A stretch of 64,000 nucleotides of DNA from Marsupella aquatica (lineage: Eukaryota; Marchantiophyta), in NCBI GenBank assembly GCA_973895155.1, contig OZ316896.1:1798001-1862000 (forward strand). The letters run 5' to 3'. The stretch's first letter is position 1, and each line of letters starts with the position of its first letter. The position numbers were made by a program, and so were the translations under genes. Shown here piece by piece: positions 11,014 to 21,207 of this stretch. Under the pieces are notes generated by a model, which worked only from the letters and a program-made list of their open reading frames with translations, ran no database searches and was not told where the DNA came from.

Positions 11014-14000
11014 GAATTTATAATCAGTAAAAATAAAGTACAAGGAAAGGAAAGGAAAATAGTTACAAAGAGCACAAAAAATTTACCAGGCAAAATTAAA
11101 AAAGAGTGTCAAACATAACTTGAGTGCAAACTCAATGACTATTGTAGTGTTTACATTGAATATGTGATAAAAACTAATGGGTCATAACCAATGTCCTAAT
11201 TAACTAAGCAAGTGAGACAAGAATGTTCTCTAGGGGGACTAGCATCTGCAGGGGCACAATGGCGCCCACTATGAGGGATCGATGATAAATGGCTCAAGCT
11301 TGGGCACATTGTAAGATCACTGAAATGCGCTGACGAAAGTGTGTCGCCAAGATGAATAGTGGGGGTCCGGATGAACGTACCCATCTGTTCGTGAATATCA
11401 CAAGCAGCCCGTCAAAGAAACCCATCAAACTAATGATGAAGACGCCCAAAGATCTCAATTGCGAGGGGGAAAAAGGTATCCAATGACACTCAAGCGTCAT
11501 ATTTTGCCTCCTTTGTCAAGGCCACTGTCATGAGGTTTCCATCCTAAGGGAGGAATCCTCATGTTTTGTGAAGGAAGTTGAAACCATTTTTGCTTCTAAC
11601 TTGGGCAAGTTGACTTGACTTGAGGTAACTTGACCAAGGTGAAAAAGGAAGTAGGGTTATGAGGGTCAAGGTAGGCAGGAGGTCGAGCCTACCTACCCTT
11701 GTTACTATTGTGGGGTATGATTTTCATTTGTGACCAGCGGTTAAGTTGTCATTTGGCGGATCGGCGGAATGGAGGTTGCTTGCTCAACAAGCAATGTATT
11801 TAGGGTTTTGGCGACATGGTGACCAGGTTCATTGAATTTATGGAGGAGGTGACCAAATTCAAGGCATGTAGGAGGGTTGGGTCCAAGTGCATCAATTTTG
11901 TGAGATATGGACCAGATTCAGAGTTTTGTGTTAAATGGATGGTTTGGATTGAAGGAGGAGATGTGAGTTAGGGCTTGGTGGAGGTCGTGGCTTTTTTAAA
12001 AAGGTTGAAGCTCTTTTGGTTTGGAAGTTACTAAGGAGGGGTTTTTTGGCTCATTTCTGGCCGTTTGATCTAATTGGTGTGAGATCTAGGGTTGTGATTC
12101 AACGAGGACTAAAACCATAAGTGGAGGAGCTTGTGGGTGCCCTGGGCCTTCCCACGTGGGTACTAAAGGAGGAAGTTCAAGTGGCCAAGGGTTCAGAAGT
12201 TAGATGCTACTACAGTGCTGCCGTTTTGCCATTTTGGAGTGTTAAATCCCATTTCGAGTTGTAGGAGCAAACCTCTAGAGGGGAGCTCGAGGATGAGGCA
12301 TGTGTAAGGGAGGAGCCCTCCTCCTTGGTCGTGGCCTTAGGTTCTTGAGGGTATGAGATGTAGAACTCAATTTTAGATGGAGAAGAGAGAGGTGACACTT
12401 GGAATGTTGCCACATTTCACTTATGACAATTTTTTTTAGGGATTTTGAGGGAAGTTTCCAATGTAGGAGAGGCTGATTCGAAGCCTTAGAAAGGAGGTAG
12501 ACCATGAGTAGGAAGCTTAAGGAGCATGCATGAGAGATTGCCCACAAAAACACATACTCGAATGTAAGCTCTTGGCTCCAAGTTTTGAAGAGCTTGAAGT
12601 AGTAGGGCTGATTCAAAGCCTTAGTAGTGATATGTAACAAAATTTTCCTGAGCTTGTGTGTGTTGCATGAGAGATGGCTCATTAAGAAGGCCTACTCAAG
12701 TGCAAACACCATAGCTTGGGAGTTTTGAAGGAGGATGGTAGGTGTAAGGGAGTAGGAAGGGAGACAAAGCTATTTTGAAGCCTTGAGATGGTTATGGTGG
12801 TAGTTTGGAGGCTAGGTAAGGTCTTACTTGGTGTTTGAGCTTGTTTGGTTCATCTTTGCTAGGAGGGTCTTGCTTGAGACCCATATTTTGACTTAGAAAA
12901 GGTCATGATGTCTTTCATGTGCCTTTTGCCATGCATTTAGAGGAGTGGACTCCTTGGTTTTTGAAAGATGATGTAGGAGGATTGTTCTGGCTATGAATGA
13001 AGGATGAATGGATTATTTGTGAAAGCTATGTGATATAATGGGTGTTTTGATGATGTTTGAAGTCATTTTCAAAAGTAGAATGGTGAAGGCATTTTCAGAA
13101 GTAAGGTGCTTGAGTTGGAAGGACTCTTTTGAATGGGAAAGTAGCTTATGATTGCTTATAGCTTGTGGGGTTGCTAGAGTGATGAGTTTAAGGTTGCTTG
13201 ATGTTTGTTAAGGAGTTTGTTGACCAAACCAAGGCAACCATGAGCAAAGTCGAAAGTATGTTGATGCTTAGGATGTTGAAAGCTATGAAAGTTTATTCTC
13301 ACAATTGGTTATTTTTTCATGCAACCATGCACCAAGTGTGTCCTTGAGCCTCTTTTCCCATGGACCTCTTTGCTTATCCTCAGGACAAGTTGGCAACCAT
13401 ACTGGGGATATAGGTCTTGAGGCTTGAGATGGTAGCTATATTGTGAATTCCACTAACCATTATGTTAACAAGTTGCTAATCCTAAGGTGGGATCCCTAAG
13501 CTTGTATGCACTTTTATTAAGATTTAGAAGTTGGAATGATTGAACTATGAATAGATTTGTCTTGCTTGCCATTGGATGTTTCATTTGCCTTGACAACAAA
13601 CAAGGGTGACCCTGAACTTGACCACAAACAAATGTAAACCTGAACTTGTGCGCCTTCATTGGTAACAAGGGATTGTGAGCAATCAAGTACTGGAAAAGGG
13701 ATGGTGATCAATCAAACGTTGGACTTGGGCTTGTGGGCATTCCATTGGGAAACTTGAACTAGATATTTTGGTATGAGAGAAGAGGTTGTATGTATTACTC
13801 CTTGATTGTGAAGTCTGGCCGATGGCTTTCAAGTATGCAGTTGAACTTGGCCTCCCTTTGGGTTGCATGTTCCATCATTATTATGGTATTTGGAGTAATC
13901 TGAGCTAGGATTGAGCATATTAAGGAATAACTTGTTCATTGAGTGTATGTAAAAATTCTCTTTGTTTGATGAATTCTTGGTTGAGATATCCATGAGAAGA

Positions 14001-14497
14001 TGCAGGTTCAAAAGTGGGACAAAATGGAGGCCAGAGTCAGGTATGAGGTCTTATTTTTGCCCTAACTATTGTTATTTTGAATTTTGATTTATGACTATGG
14101 ATGAAACCTGAGTTTGATACCCTAAAGCACGGGAAAATTGATGTTTATGTTGTATTTTTGAGAAGAGTAATTCAAAATCAGGTAAGAGCTCTTACTCTTG
14201 CCTTGGATTAGGTGTTCTTTGTTTCAATGTTAGTCTATCATTGCAAACCTTGTGTTGATTGCTTGGAAGTTATGATAATGAAGATATATGAATGATTTGT
14301 TATTGGGAAGGGTCCTTGGCTGTTGTAGGGTGTTTGACCAGTCAAAAGGGTGACATAGGAAGGTTATAGGAAGAGGATTCAGCCCGTGAGTTGTTAGATC
14401 TTCCATAACTCGTATAGCTATCAAGAGACTAGACAGGAGCTACAATGGCAAATGATGAGAAACCTACTAGTGAGTCAATTAATATAAGGAGTTTTGA
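11014..14497. other. Intergenic, no gene recognised
   Basis: A stretch biased toward G and T on the plus strand, with only short unsupported frames (for example minus 12275-12682 and 13465-13686). No domain, RNA gene or mobile-element end was recognised. Confidence 0.5.
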
Positions 14498-14914
14498 GAT
14501 CAATACAATGAGTCATCAAGCGAATCACTCATGAAAACTTGATGTTGAGCCCTGCGGCAGGCCAATATCTATCTTTTTTATCGAATTATTGTCCTCTCAA
14601 AAAGTTTTCAAATCCAAAATTCACAAAAATCCAATTCAAATGTTGAAGCTCAAAACTTTGATCATATTCAAAATCTATCTAGTTGTATCGCCAACGATCC
14701 AAAACTCGAGCTCGTTGGCTCACGATTGGTAACACCTCAATTTCTTATTCAAAACTTCGTAAAATGATCGACTCCCTAGACTGAGCCAAAACCCAGGCCT
14801 TAAATATACCTCAGAAACAACATCATTGCCCGACAAGCCATCGCCAGACGGGTTTAGAATTCAAGAGTTGGACTCTTGGTTGCCCAAAGATAAATCATTA
14901 GCCCTTCACATTCT
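14498..14914. repeat. Direct repeat copy 1 (about 400 bp)
   Basis: Shares long stretches with 15210-15588, among them GATCAATACAAT, CACAAAAATCCAATTC, GACTGAGCCAAAACCCA, GGACTCTTGGTTGC and CATTAGCCCTTCACATTC, in the same order and direction. By eye the copies are roughly three quarters identical. They could be old LTRs of a very small element (about 300 bp apart) or a segmental duplication. No primer-binding site is obvious after copy 1. Confidence 0.75.
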
Positions 14915-15209
14915 TTCCATCAAATTGGTTATTTTTCTTTAAAATCTATTGGAGACAACGAGTCGTTCTGCCCTTATCTCTGTTCTCCGTTTCAGTTTCA
15001 ATCTCTTTCTTCCTTATAGTCTGCATCATCGTCATGACAATGCGGGAAATTTGATCAATCTCATTGTTATCATCCATCTCGCCTGATATCGCGTGGACTG
15101 AATGTAGGGGCTACCTCGGGCAAATAGGTTATTTCTAGCTGTGATCGAGACAAATAATGAACACAATTCAAGGCCCAAACTTAAACACTTTATTTTCTGA
15201 AAGCTTCGT

Positions 15210-15588
15210 GATCAATACAATAGCTCTATGGTGGGCCACTATCTATCTTTCATCGAATTATCGTCATCTCAAAAAGCTATTAAATTCAAAATCCACAAAA
15301 ATCCAATTCTTCAAGTGTTCAAGCTTAGAACTTCAATCATACTCAAAATCTATTAGATCGCATCGCCAACGGTCCAAAACTCAAGCTCGTTAGCTCTCGA
15401 TTGGGAACATCTCAATTTCTTATCCAAAACTCCGTAAAATGATTGATCCCCTGGACTGAGCCAAAACCCATGCCTTAATTATGCCTCAAAAATAATATCC
15501 CCACATGACAAGCCACCACTAGGTGAGTTCAAAACTCAAAACTCGGACTCTTGGTTGCTCGAAGATGAACCATTAGCCCTTCACATTC
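15210..15588. repeat. Direct repeat copy 2 (about 400 bp)
   Basis: The partner of 14498-14914. It starts at GATCAATACAAT and ends at CATTAGCCCTTCACATTC, and is shorter than copy 1 near its start. The plus frame at 15157-15393 runs through it but has no counterpart in copy 1, so it is not treated as a gene. Confidence 0.75.
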
Positions 15589-15599
15589 CATTTACTTCC

Positions 15600-16310
15600 A
15601 ACTTCCAACTCCTCAGCTTCTGCATGTGTGGAAAGTTTCTTGTTGCGGAAATATTATAACGAAGTATTAAACCTAAACTTTTCAAATATTTTGAAGCATT
15701 CTAAATGACAGAATAAAGTCACTTAAAGAAGATGAAAAAGTTAAGGACGTAAGAAAATCAGTTTAAGCCAACAAACTATTTTTCACTGAAGGATCCTTTT
15801 GAAATCGACAAATCATTTTCACATCTGAAAAATCACTCCGGCGTTTTAAGTTGAATTCTGATTCAGCATCTCTTAGACCATTTTCACTACTTTTTCCCTA
15901 AATTGAACTCATTAGATAGAATTTAGCTTAGCTAAAACTAGTTTAGCCATCATCATGAGTCTTAGCTTAGGAAAGTAGTTGAGACAACTCACCTCTTCAA
16001 ATCTTCAATTGATAGTTTGAAGGTAATTTAACAATCTTTTCAAATGTCTTTGATTTGTGAGGGAGCATTACATTTGAATTCCCATGCAAAATTGCTTTGT
16101 CATTTTCTCTGGAAATAATTTGTGACTACTTTGGGTCTTTTCTTCATGCCAGGTTGAACTTAGAAGGAAGAATCGTAGAAATAAGAAAATGCACCACCAA
16201 AATTTCACTATTATTCATTTTTTTCTCGTGCTCTTACAAACTTTGGAATGAATGAATGCATTTTAAGGAAATATTTCTTCGGTTTTGTATGGAAAAATAT
16301 GAATAAATTT
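15600..16310. other. Intergenic, no gene recognised
   Basis: AT-rich sequence with no supported frame or repeat. It lies between the direct repeat pair and the 3' side of the LINE. Confidence 0.5.
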
Positions 16311-16439
16311 TTGAAATCTAAAGTTTAGAGAACTGTAATGAAATCCCTAATGTAAAACCGATCTCTGTTGAGTATAAAAAATTTAGGAATGAAGCTAAAA
16401 TCAAACTTTTATTAAGAAAAAACGATAATCTAAGAGTTT

Positions 16440-18174
16440 CTATGTTAAAATGATTGACATGGTCAGTATCACCAGGGTTTTTAGAACGTGGACACCAATC
16501 CAAATGGGTATAGAAGTATTCCTGAGGGTGGCGGAGTATTGCATCAGAGTTCTTTTCCCAATAATTGTCCTCTCCCGAATAAGGGTCTTCACCATCCTTA
16601 AAGACCCTAAGTCCTCCTCAAAACGGATACCCAGATACACATATGACTTTACTCATTCCAAAGTTTGTCCTTGTAGCGTGAAGGGCTCATGTTCACCGCT
16701 GTAATTGAATACCATGACCCCCGACTTGGCGGGTCCGAATTCAAGTTCCCATAGTTTGGCCCAAGCGTCGGTTTGGGCGAGGGCCCGACGGAGGTTACTT
16801 TCAGTTGCTGCAATCCGCGCAATGTCATCTACGAACAGGAGGGCGAGGAGCCTTTGCAGGTCCAGTCCTGGAACCCCGATGCCCAGGTCCCCCCCTTCAA
16901 CAATGAAGTCATTGATGAAGATGTTGAATAGAAGAGGGGACAATGGGCATCCTTGCCTCACCCCGCGTCTGACTTGGATGTTATCCGTGAGGTGAGGGCC
17001 GACTATTCCAACAATCACCGCCGATTGATAGAGGGACTGGATAAAGAGTAGACACTTGCCATGTATCCCTGCACGCCGAAGTTTGAAGAATAAAGCCGAA
17101 TGGGCCACTAAGTCATAAGCCTTGCGAAGGTCGAGGAACGCAACCCACGTCTGAAGTCCCTGTTCAGATCGTCTAAGGATACACTCCCGGAGTGCAATGA
17201 CTTGAGCCATCGTTTCCTGGCCTTTCCGGAACCCAGGCTATGATTTGATAAAGAATCCTAACTCCTCTAATTTCCGTGACAAGCGCTCACTAACAATCCC
17301 AACCGCCAACTTGAGGAGGACCTCGATGAGGGCAATCCCTTGGGTTTTCTCCGGGTCCCTAAGACCTTGACCCTAAGACCCTGACTGTCTTTGGGAATGA
17401 CACAAACCCAAGCAACGTTGTGGTCAAAGGGGACCCCATCCCTGAATATAGAGTTGAGGATGCGGAGAATTACCTATGTAAAAAAGGTCGGCGCAGGTGG
17501 GATAAACTTTGAGCAACTAAAACACAGATCTTTAAGGATGATCTTAAACCACTCAGCAGGGAATTCATCCGGGCCAGGATAACGTCCGCCTGCCATTCGG
17601 GCCAGGCCACACCCAAGTTCCTCTAGTGTGATGGGGCTGTTGATGTCCCACAACCTGGTCGCTGCGGGATGCTAGCTTCGCGTTATCGCCAAAGGTCCTC
17701 AATGTTCGGCGGCGGTATATAGGCGTACAGGGAGTCCAAATGCTTGTGCCAAACCGCAATGATGGGATCCGTCTCAACCTTGAGAACCCCATCAGCCCCG
17801 ATGACAGGGCTGATCTGCGAGGCGGAGTAGTTATGTCCGTTCCCCGAGATCGCGCGAATCCATCTCCAGAATCCCCCAAAGTCACACTCCTGGATCAAAG
17901 AGATGCCAACCTCAAGGTGGTCATTGAAGCTTTTGTTCCTTAAAGTCCGGACCCGATTGGTACATCGGGTCCAAATCTGGAGATATTGGGTGTATGCCAA
18001 GGTACGCTGAGCTCCCATGGGGAGCCCAGAATAACGGATGAAAAGGGAATGGTGCCTCCTTAATAGTCGTCGGAGCAAGAGGTCCAAAGCCCTAATCCTC
18101 AATGGCCGCACCGGCCGGATGAGGCGAGTTGACTTAGCCACCGTATTCATGATTTCAAACACCTTGCCCGTCAA
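16440..18174 (-). pseudogene. LINE linker and reverse transcriptase
   Basis: The frame at 18174-17683 is the linker seen in LINE proteins (it ends in a pattern like HKHLDSLYA). The reverse transcriptase core is at 17210-16653, with AFLDLRKAYD (motif A), RRGVRQGCPLSPLLFNIFIND (motif B) and FVDD (motif C catalytic dyad). A preceding PGFRKGQET motif is cut by a stop near 17238. A shifted frame at 16640-16440 contains YLGIRF, the normal next block. The polymerase would prime cDNA synthesis on nicked target DNA. Stops and frameshifts make it a pseudogene. Confidence 0.9.
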
Positions 18175-18201
18175 AGGTGTGTTCTCTTGGAGCAGCCGTT
18201 C

Positions 18202-18976
18202 TCATCTTCTATCTCGCATTAAGCGCTCAGTATCTATGAAATGCAGGCCCCTTTTGTCGAACCGGTTTCTGGACGGTACCACGTCCTGGTCAAGGGTCGT
18301 CAGCTCCTTGACCTTAATCACAATCGGATAGTGATCAGCGATATCAATTGTATGGTCAACAGTGGGGGCCAAGAGGAAACCCTTAGCCAATCGGTTGGCA
18401 ACGCAATGGTCCAAGGAGTATGACACCGGGGCAATGTCGCTCGTATCCTGAGGATTCATCCTGCTATGGTATGAGCGCGCGACTGGGTGTGAGCCAGTGG
18501 AGAGAAGGGGCCAGATTGGAAACTAGATCAGCCATGTTCTCCGGATGACAGTTGAAGTTTCCCAAAATGATAAAGGATCGTAGTGGATACCGCCCGATAA
18601 GCGATTGGCAAGCCGCCCCCAACCTTGCAAGCATGTTTGTTCGTGCATCCGCCTCGACTCGGATGCACGGAACGTACACTGTAGCTATGAGCCAGGTACG
18701 TTGAAGCAACCCCAAAAACGTAATTACCGCAATAATGAAGTTGGGATCCAAAAAGTGGATCGCAGAGCGAAGTCCCTTCCTGATCGCCATGGCAACTCCC
18801 CTCTCGCCGGGGCGGTCAGTTTTGGGCAAAACAGTGACTTCAAATATTCCAAGACATGGAGGGCGTGACGATGGGAGTAGTGTTTCCTGGAGCCCAAACA
18901 CACTCCACTCATCCTCCAAGGCTTGGTGCCTAACTTGTTCTGATTTGGGCCGGAGGCCATTGACATTGAGAGACGC
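18202..18976 (-). pseudogene. LINE APE-type endonuclease domain
   Basis: The usual order of endonuclease motifs is visible: a start like SLNVNGLR just after the TGA, GLQET (catalytic Glu) near 18900, ILGNFN near 18560 (the GDFN-type motif with Gly-Asn in place of Gly-Asp), and ADHYP near 18330 (the S/A-D-H motif). These are the metal-binding and catalytic signatures of LINE endonucleases that nick the target DNA. At least one frame change separates the part before 18464 from the SDH-containing part (18459-18202). The Asp-to-Asn change and the frame breaks indicate decay. Confidence 0.85.
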
Positions 18977-18979
18977 GAA

Positions 18980-19342
18980 TCAAATTTGGACGAGTGGGGC
19001 CAGGGACTTCGCCCTGGGAACGGTCGAGCTGGTCGCTAAGAGTTTGCAAGGGGGCGGGGGCCGCCTCCCCCTACAGTCCACTAGGAATACTTGGGTAAAT
19101 AACTGCTTAAGATGAGGGGCCAAGGTAACAAGAGCATTGGTGCGAGCCGCCATGATAAAGAAGTTCTTCCCCCGACGAAACCGTCTTTTCAACACAAGAA
19201 TGTGCGGAAGAAGGTTCGCCAGGAGCTTTGCTTCGAGGAACTTCCAAATGACTGGCTCACTCCATGATGCGCACGGGTCAATAATTTTGAGTATAGATAC
19301 CCCGCCTGCCCTTTTTGCTTGGGCCAAAGTGGGTCGCTTCAT
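18980..19342 (-). pseudogene. LINE 5' coding segment upstream of the endonuclease
   Basis: A 120-residue frame beginning at an ATG, in the same frame as the endonuclease and separated from it only by a TGA at 18977-18979. It contains an aromatic and basic stretch but no zinc finger or RRM that I can identify. It is probably the N-terminal part of the LINE protein, or the end of ORF1. The assignment rests on frame continuity alone. Confidence 0.5.
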
Positions 19343-19721
19343 CGTTTCTCACACACAGAAGGAGTCCGGGTAAATGTTGGAGCCTGCTGATTCGGAACAC
19401 CCCTATTTCGCACGGGTCAAAACTAGGTTTTCTTGTTTATGGTACCTGCACAGACAAGCATTGTGACATGTTCAGTTAGCAGCATGTTCAGGTGGACCTA
19501 ACCAAATTTCTACGGGCCTACTCCTACCTACCATCCTATCTGAAAAAGGGGAGGCATCCATGAGTAAGGGACCAAGTGACCCAAGGCTTAATGCAGATGA
19601 TGCAGAGCCATCTTTCCACTCTCAGTGTTGGGGCAGTTCTCCATCCCCGCATTCAGCCTTGGGCTGGTGGCTATTAGTCTAAGTCCAGCTCCCACCATGA
19701 GGGGGTTGCCACCTGAGGAGC
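19343..19721 (-). other. Segment between 28S fragment and LINE ORF (possible LINE 5' UTR)
   Basis: About 380 bp with no frame and no resemblance to rRNA. On the minus strand it directly follows the point where 28S identity stops and precedes the first LINE frame, so it is best read as the LINE 5' UTR. That is inference from position. Confidence 0.4.
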
Positions 19722-19779
<58 letters not shown>

Positions 19780-19812
19780 TCGTTTACCCGTGCTTGGTTG
19801 AATTTTTTCACT

Positions 19813-19846
<34 letters not shown>

Positions 19847-20058
19847 CGTCAACATCCGCAGGGACCATCGCAATGCTTTGTTTTAATTAAACAGTCGGAT
19901 TCCCCTTGTCCGTACCAGTTCTGAGTTGGTTGTTCACTGCCTAGGGAGAGCCTCCCCGTGAAGGGGAGATGTTCTACGCCCGTCGCCCGGTCGGCACGCG
20001 GCGGTCCGCCCTCGCCGCGCGAGCAGCTCGGGCAGACCACTGACAGCCTACAGGGTCA
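19722..20058 (-). rRNA. 28S (25S) rRNA fragment, partial
   Basis: The plus strand reads as the complement of the conserved 3' part of large-subunit rRNA. GACGAGGCATTTGGCTACC, TTAAGAGAGTCATAGTTACT and CATTCAGAGCACTGGGCAG are all present, followed by the highly conserved block ending CGTACCAGTTCTGAGTTGG. Identity is near complete from 19722 to about 19935, then weaker through a GC-rich variable part, and is lost near 20058. Only about 340 bp remain, so this is a displaced fragment and not a functional rDNA unit. The conserved R2-type insertion sequence (CTTAAGGTAGCC on the minus strand) lies intact inside it, and the fragment ends about 32 nt beyond that site. Confidence 0.93.
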
Positions 20059-20631
20059 AGCCGCAAAAAGCTTTCCAAATCCGTCAAGAAGTTTTGAATC
20101 TAACATGCATAAAAAATTTATGATCCAAATCAAGTCACAAAAATATCCAACTTCTCAAACGCACAATTTTTTTATATAAATTTTATTGATTCCTAATCAT
20201 TTATTAAAAAAATATTAATTTAGAAGTCACTTAGGAAGATCTAGACTCTTCCATAGTCAGGGCGTGATTTATTTATTGTTGACCAAAAGTTATTATTGAT
20301 TATTCCAAAGTTTGTCACATAAATTTGATGATTGATCTAAATTTTTTTACAATGATATTATGAGTAACAAGTTCAATCTTAGTACCTTGCTCAAAAGATG
20401 ACTCAAAAAAAGTTCAAAGGTCCATAGAAGTTACTAAAAGAGTTCAATGAAAAATGTTTTAGTTACCAAGACAAGACGCGGAATCATTGAATTATAACAT
20501 TCAACTCTCTTGACAACAACCAATAAGATATTTGAACAAAATTGAAAAATGCGATCGATTTTAGGTCTTAGTTTTCTGAATCAGAAACCAAAATTTTTGA
20601 CGATTTTTTTTATTTTTTGATATTTTAGATT

Positions 20632-20900
20632 TTGGTTTGTTCGTACGATCGTACTGGCGTACCGGCGTATCGCCTTGTACCGCCTAGTACCACATCGTAT
20701 CTGCGTACCATCATGTACTAGGAGTACTTAAATATTCGACGGTTTTTCGGATAGGATTTTAAATTTGACAGGTTTTTATTTTTGACGTGTTTCAGATTTT
20801 GACTTGTTAGTACAACCATATCGTGACGTACTTGCGTACCTGCATACTTGCGTACCTACGTACCGCCTCGTACTTGTGTAAAATCAAGTACCGAATTGTA
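20632..20900. repeat. GTAC-rich degenerate repeat
   Basis: Two blocks (about 20640-20735 and 20812-20900) are packed with GCGTACC, CGTACTTG and GTACCGCC type words. Each block is preceded by a similar stretch containing AGATTTTG, which suggests a diverged duplication of roughly 180 bp. It has no coding content. It lies beyond the 28S fragment. Confidence 0.7.
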
Positions 20901-21037
20901 CCTCTTGTGCATTTGGAAAAACATTCGTATCAAATGCTAGTTTTACCATCATTCTATACCTTGACGTTTCATTTGTACATTGTACACTCTGTATCTTTTC
21001 TAGCACCTCTTGCACACCATGTACTTCCATAGCTTGG

Positions 21038-21115
21038 TGTCCTTGCTAGTATATCTTTCATATTGTCCTTGCTAGTACATCTTTCATACTGTCTTTGCTA
21101 GTACATCTTTCACAC
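21038..21115. repeat. 26-bp tandem repeat, three copies
   Basis: Three 26-bp units (21038-21063, 21064-21089, 21090-21115), each containing CTTGCTAGTA and ATCTTTCA, differing at a few sites. It lies just downstream of the decayed extra ORF described next. Confidence 0.9.
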
Positions 21116-21207
21116 CTTTTACCTGTCTAGCTTTGTGTTCTTGTTAGTACATGATTCACATCCCGTACCTGTCCATCAGTATTTGGATATTCATTTGGTG
21201 CCTTACT

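Larger units (their letters stand above)
16318..19342 (-). mobile_element. Decayed APE-type LINE (non-LTR retrotransposon)
   Basis: Reading the minus strand, a leader ORF (19342-18980) runs into an apurinic-endonuclease-like domain (about 18976-18202), a linker (18174-17683) and a reverse transcriptase (about 17360-16440). This is the order expected for L1/R1-like LINEs. Several stops and frame changes break it, so it is inactive. The 3' end and tail are not recognisable near 16318. A 28S rRNA fragment in the same orientation lies 380 bp upstream of its first ORF. Confidence 0.85.
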
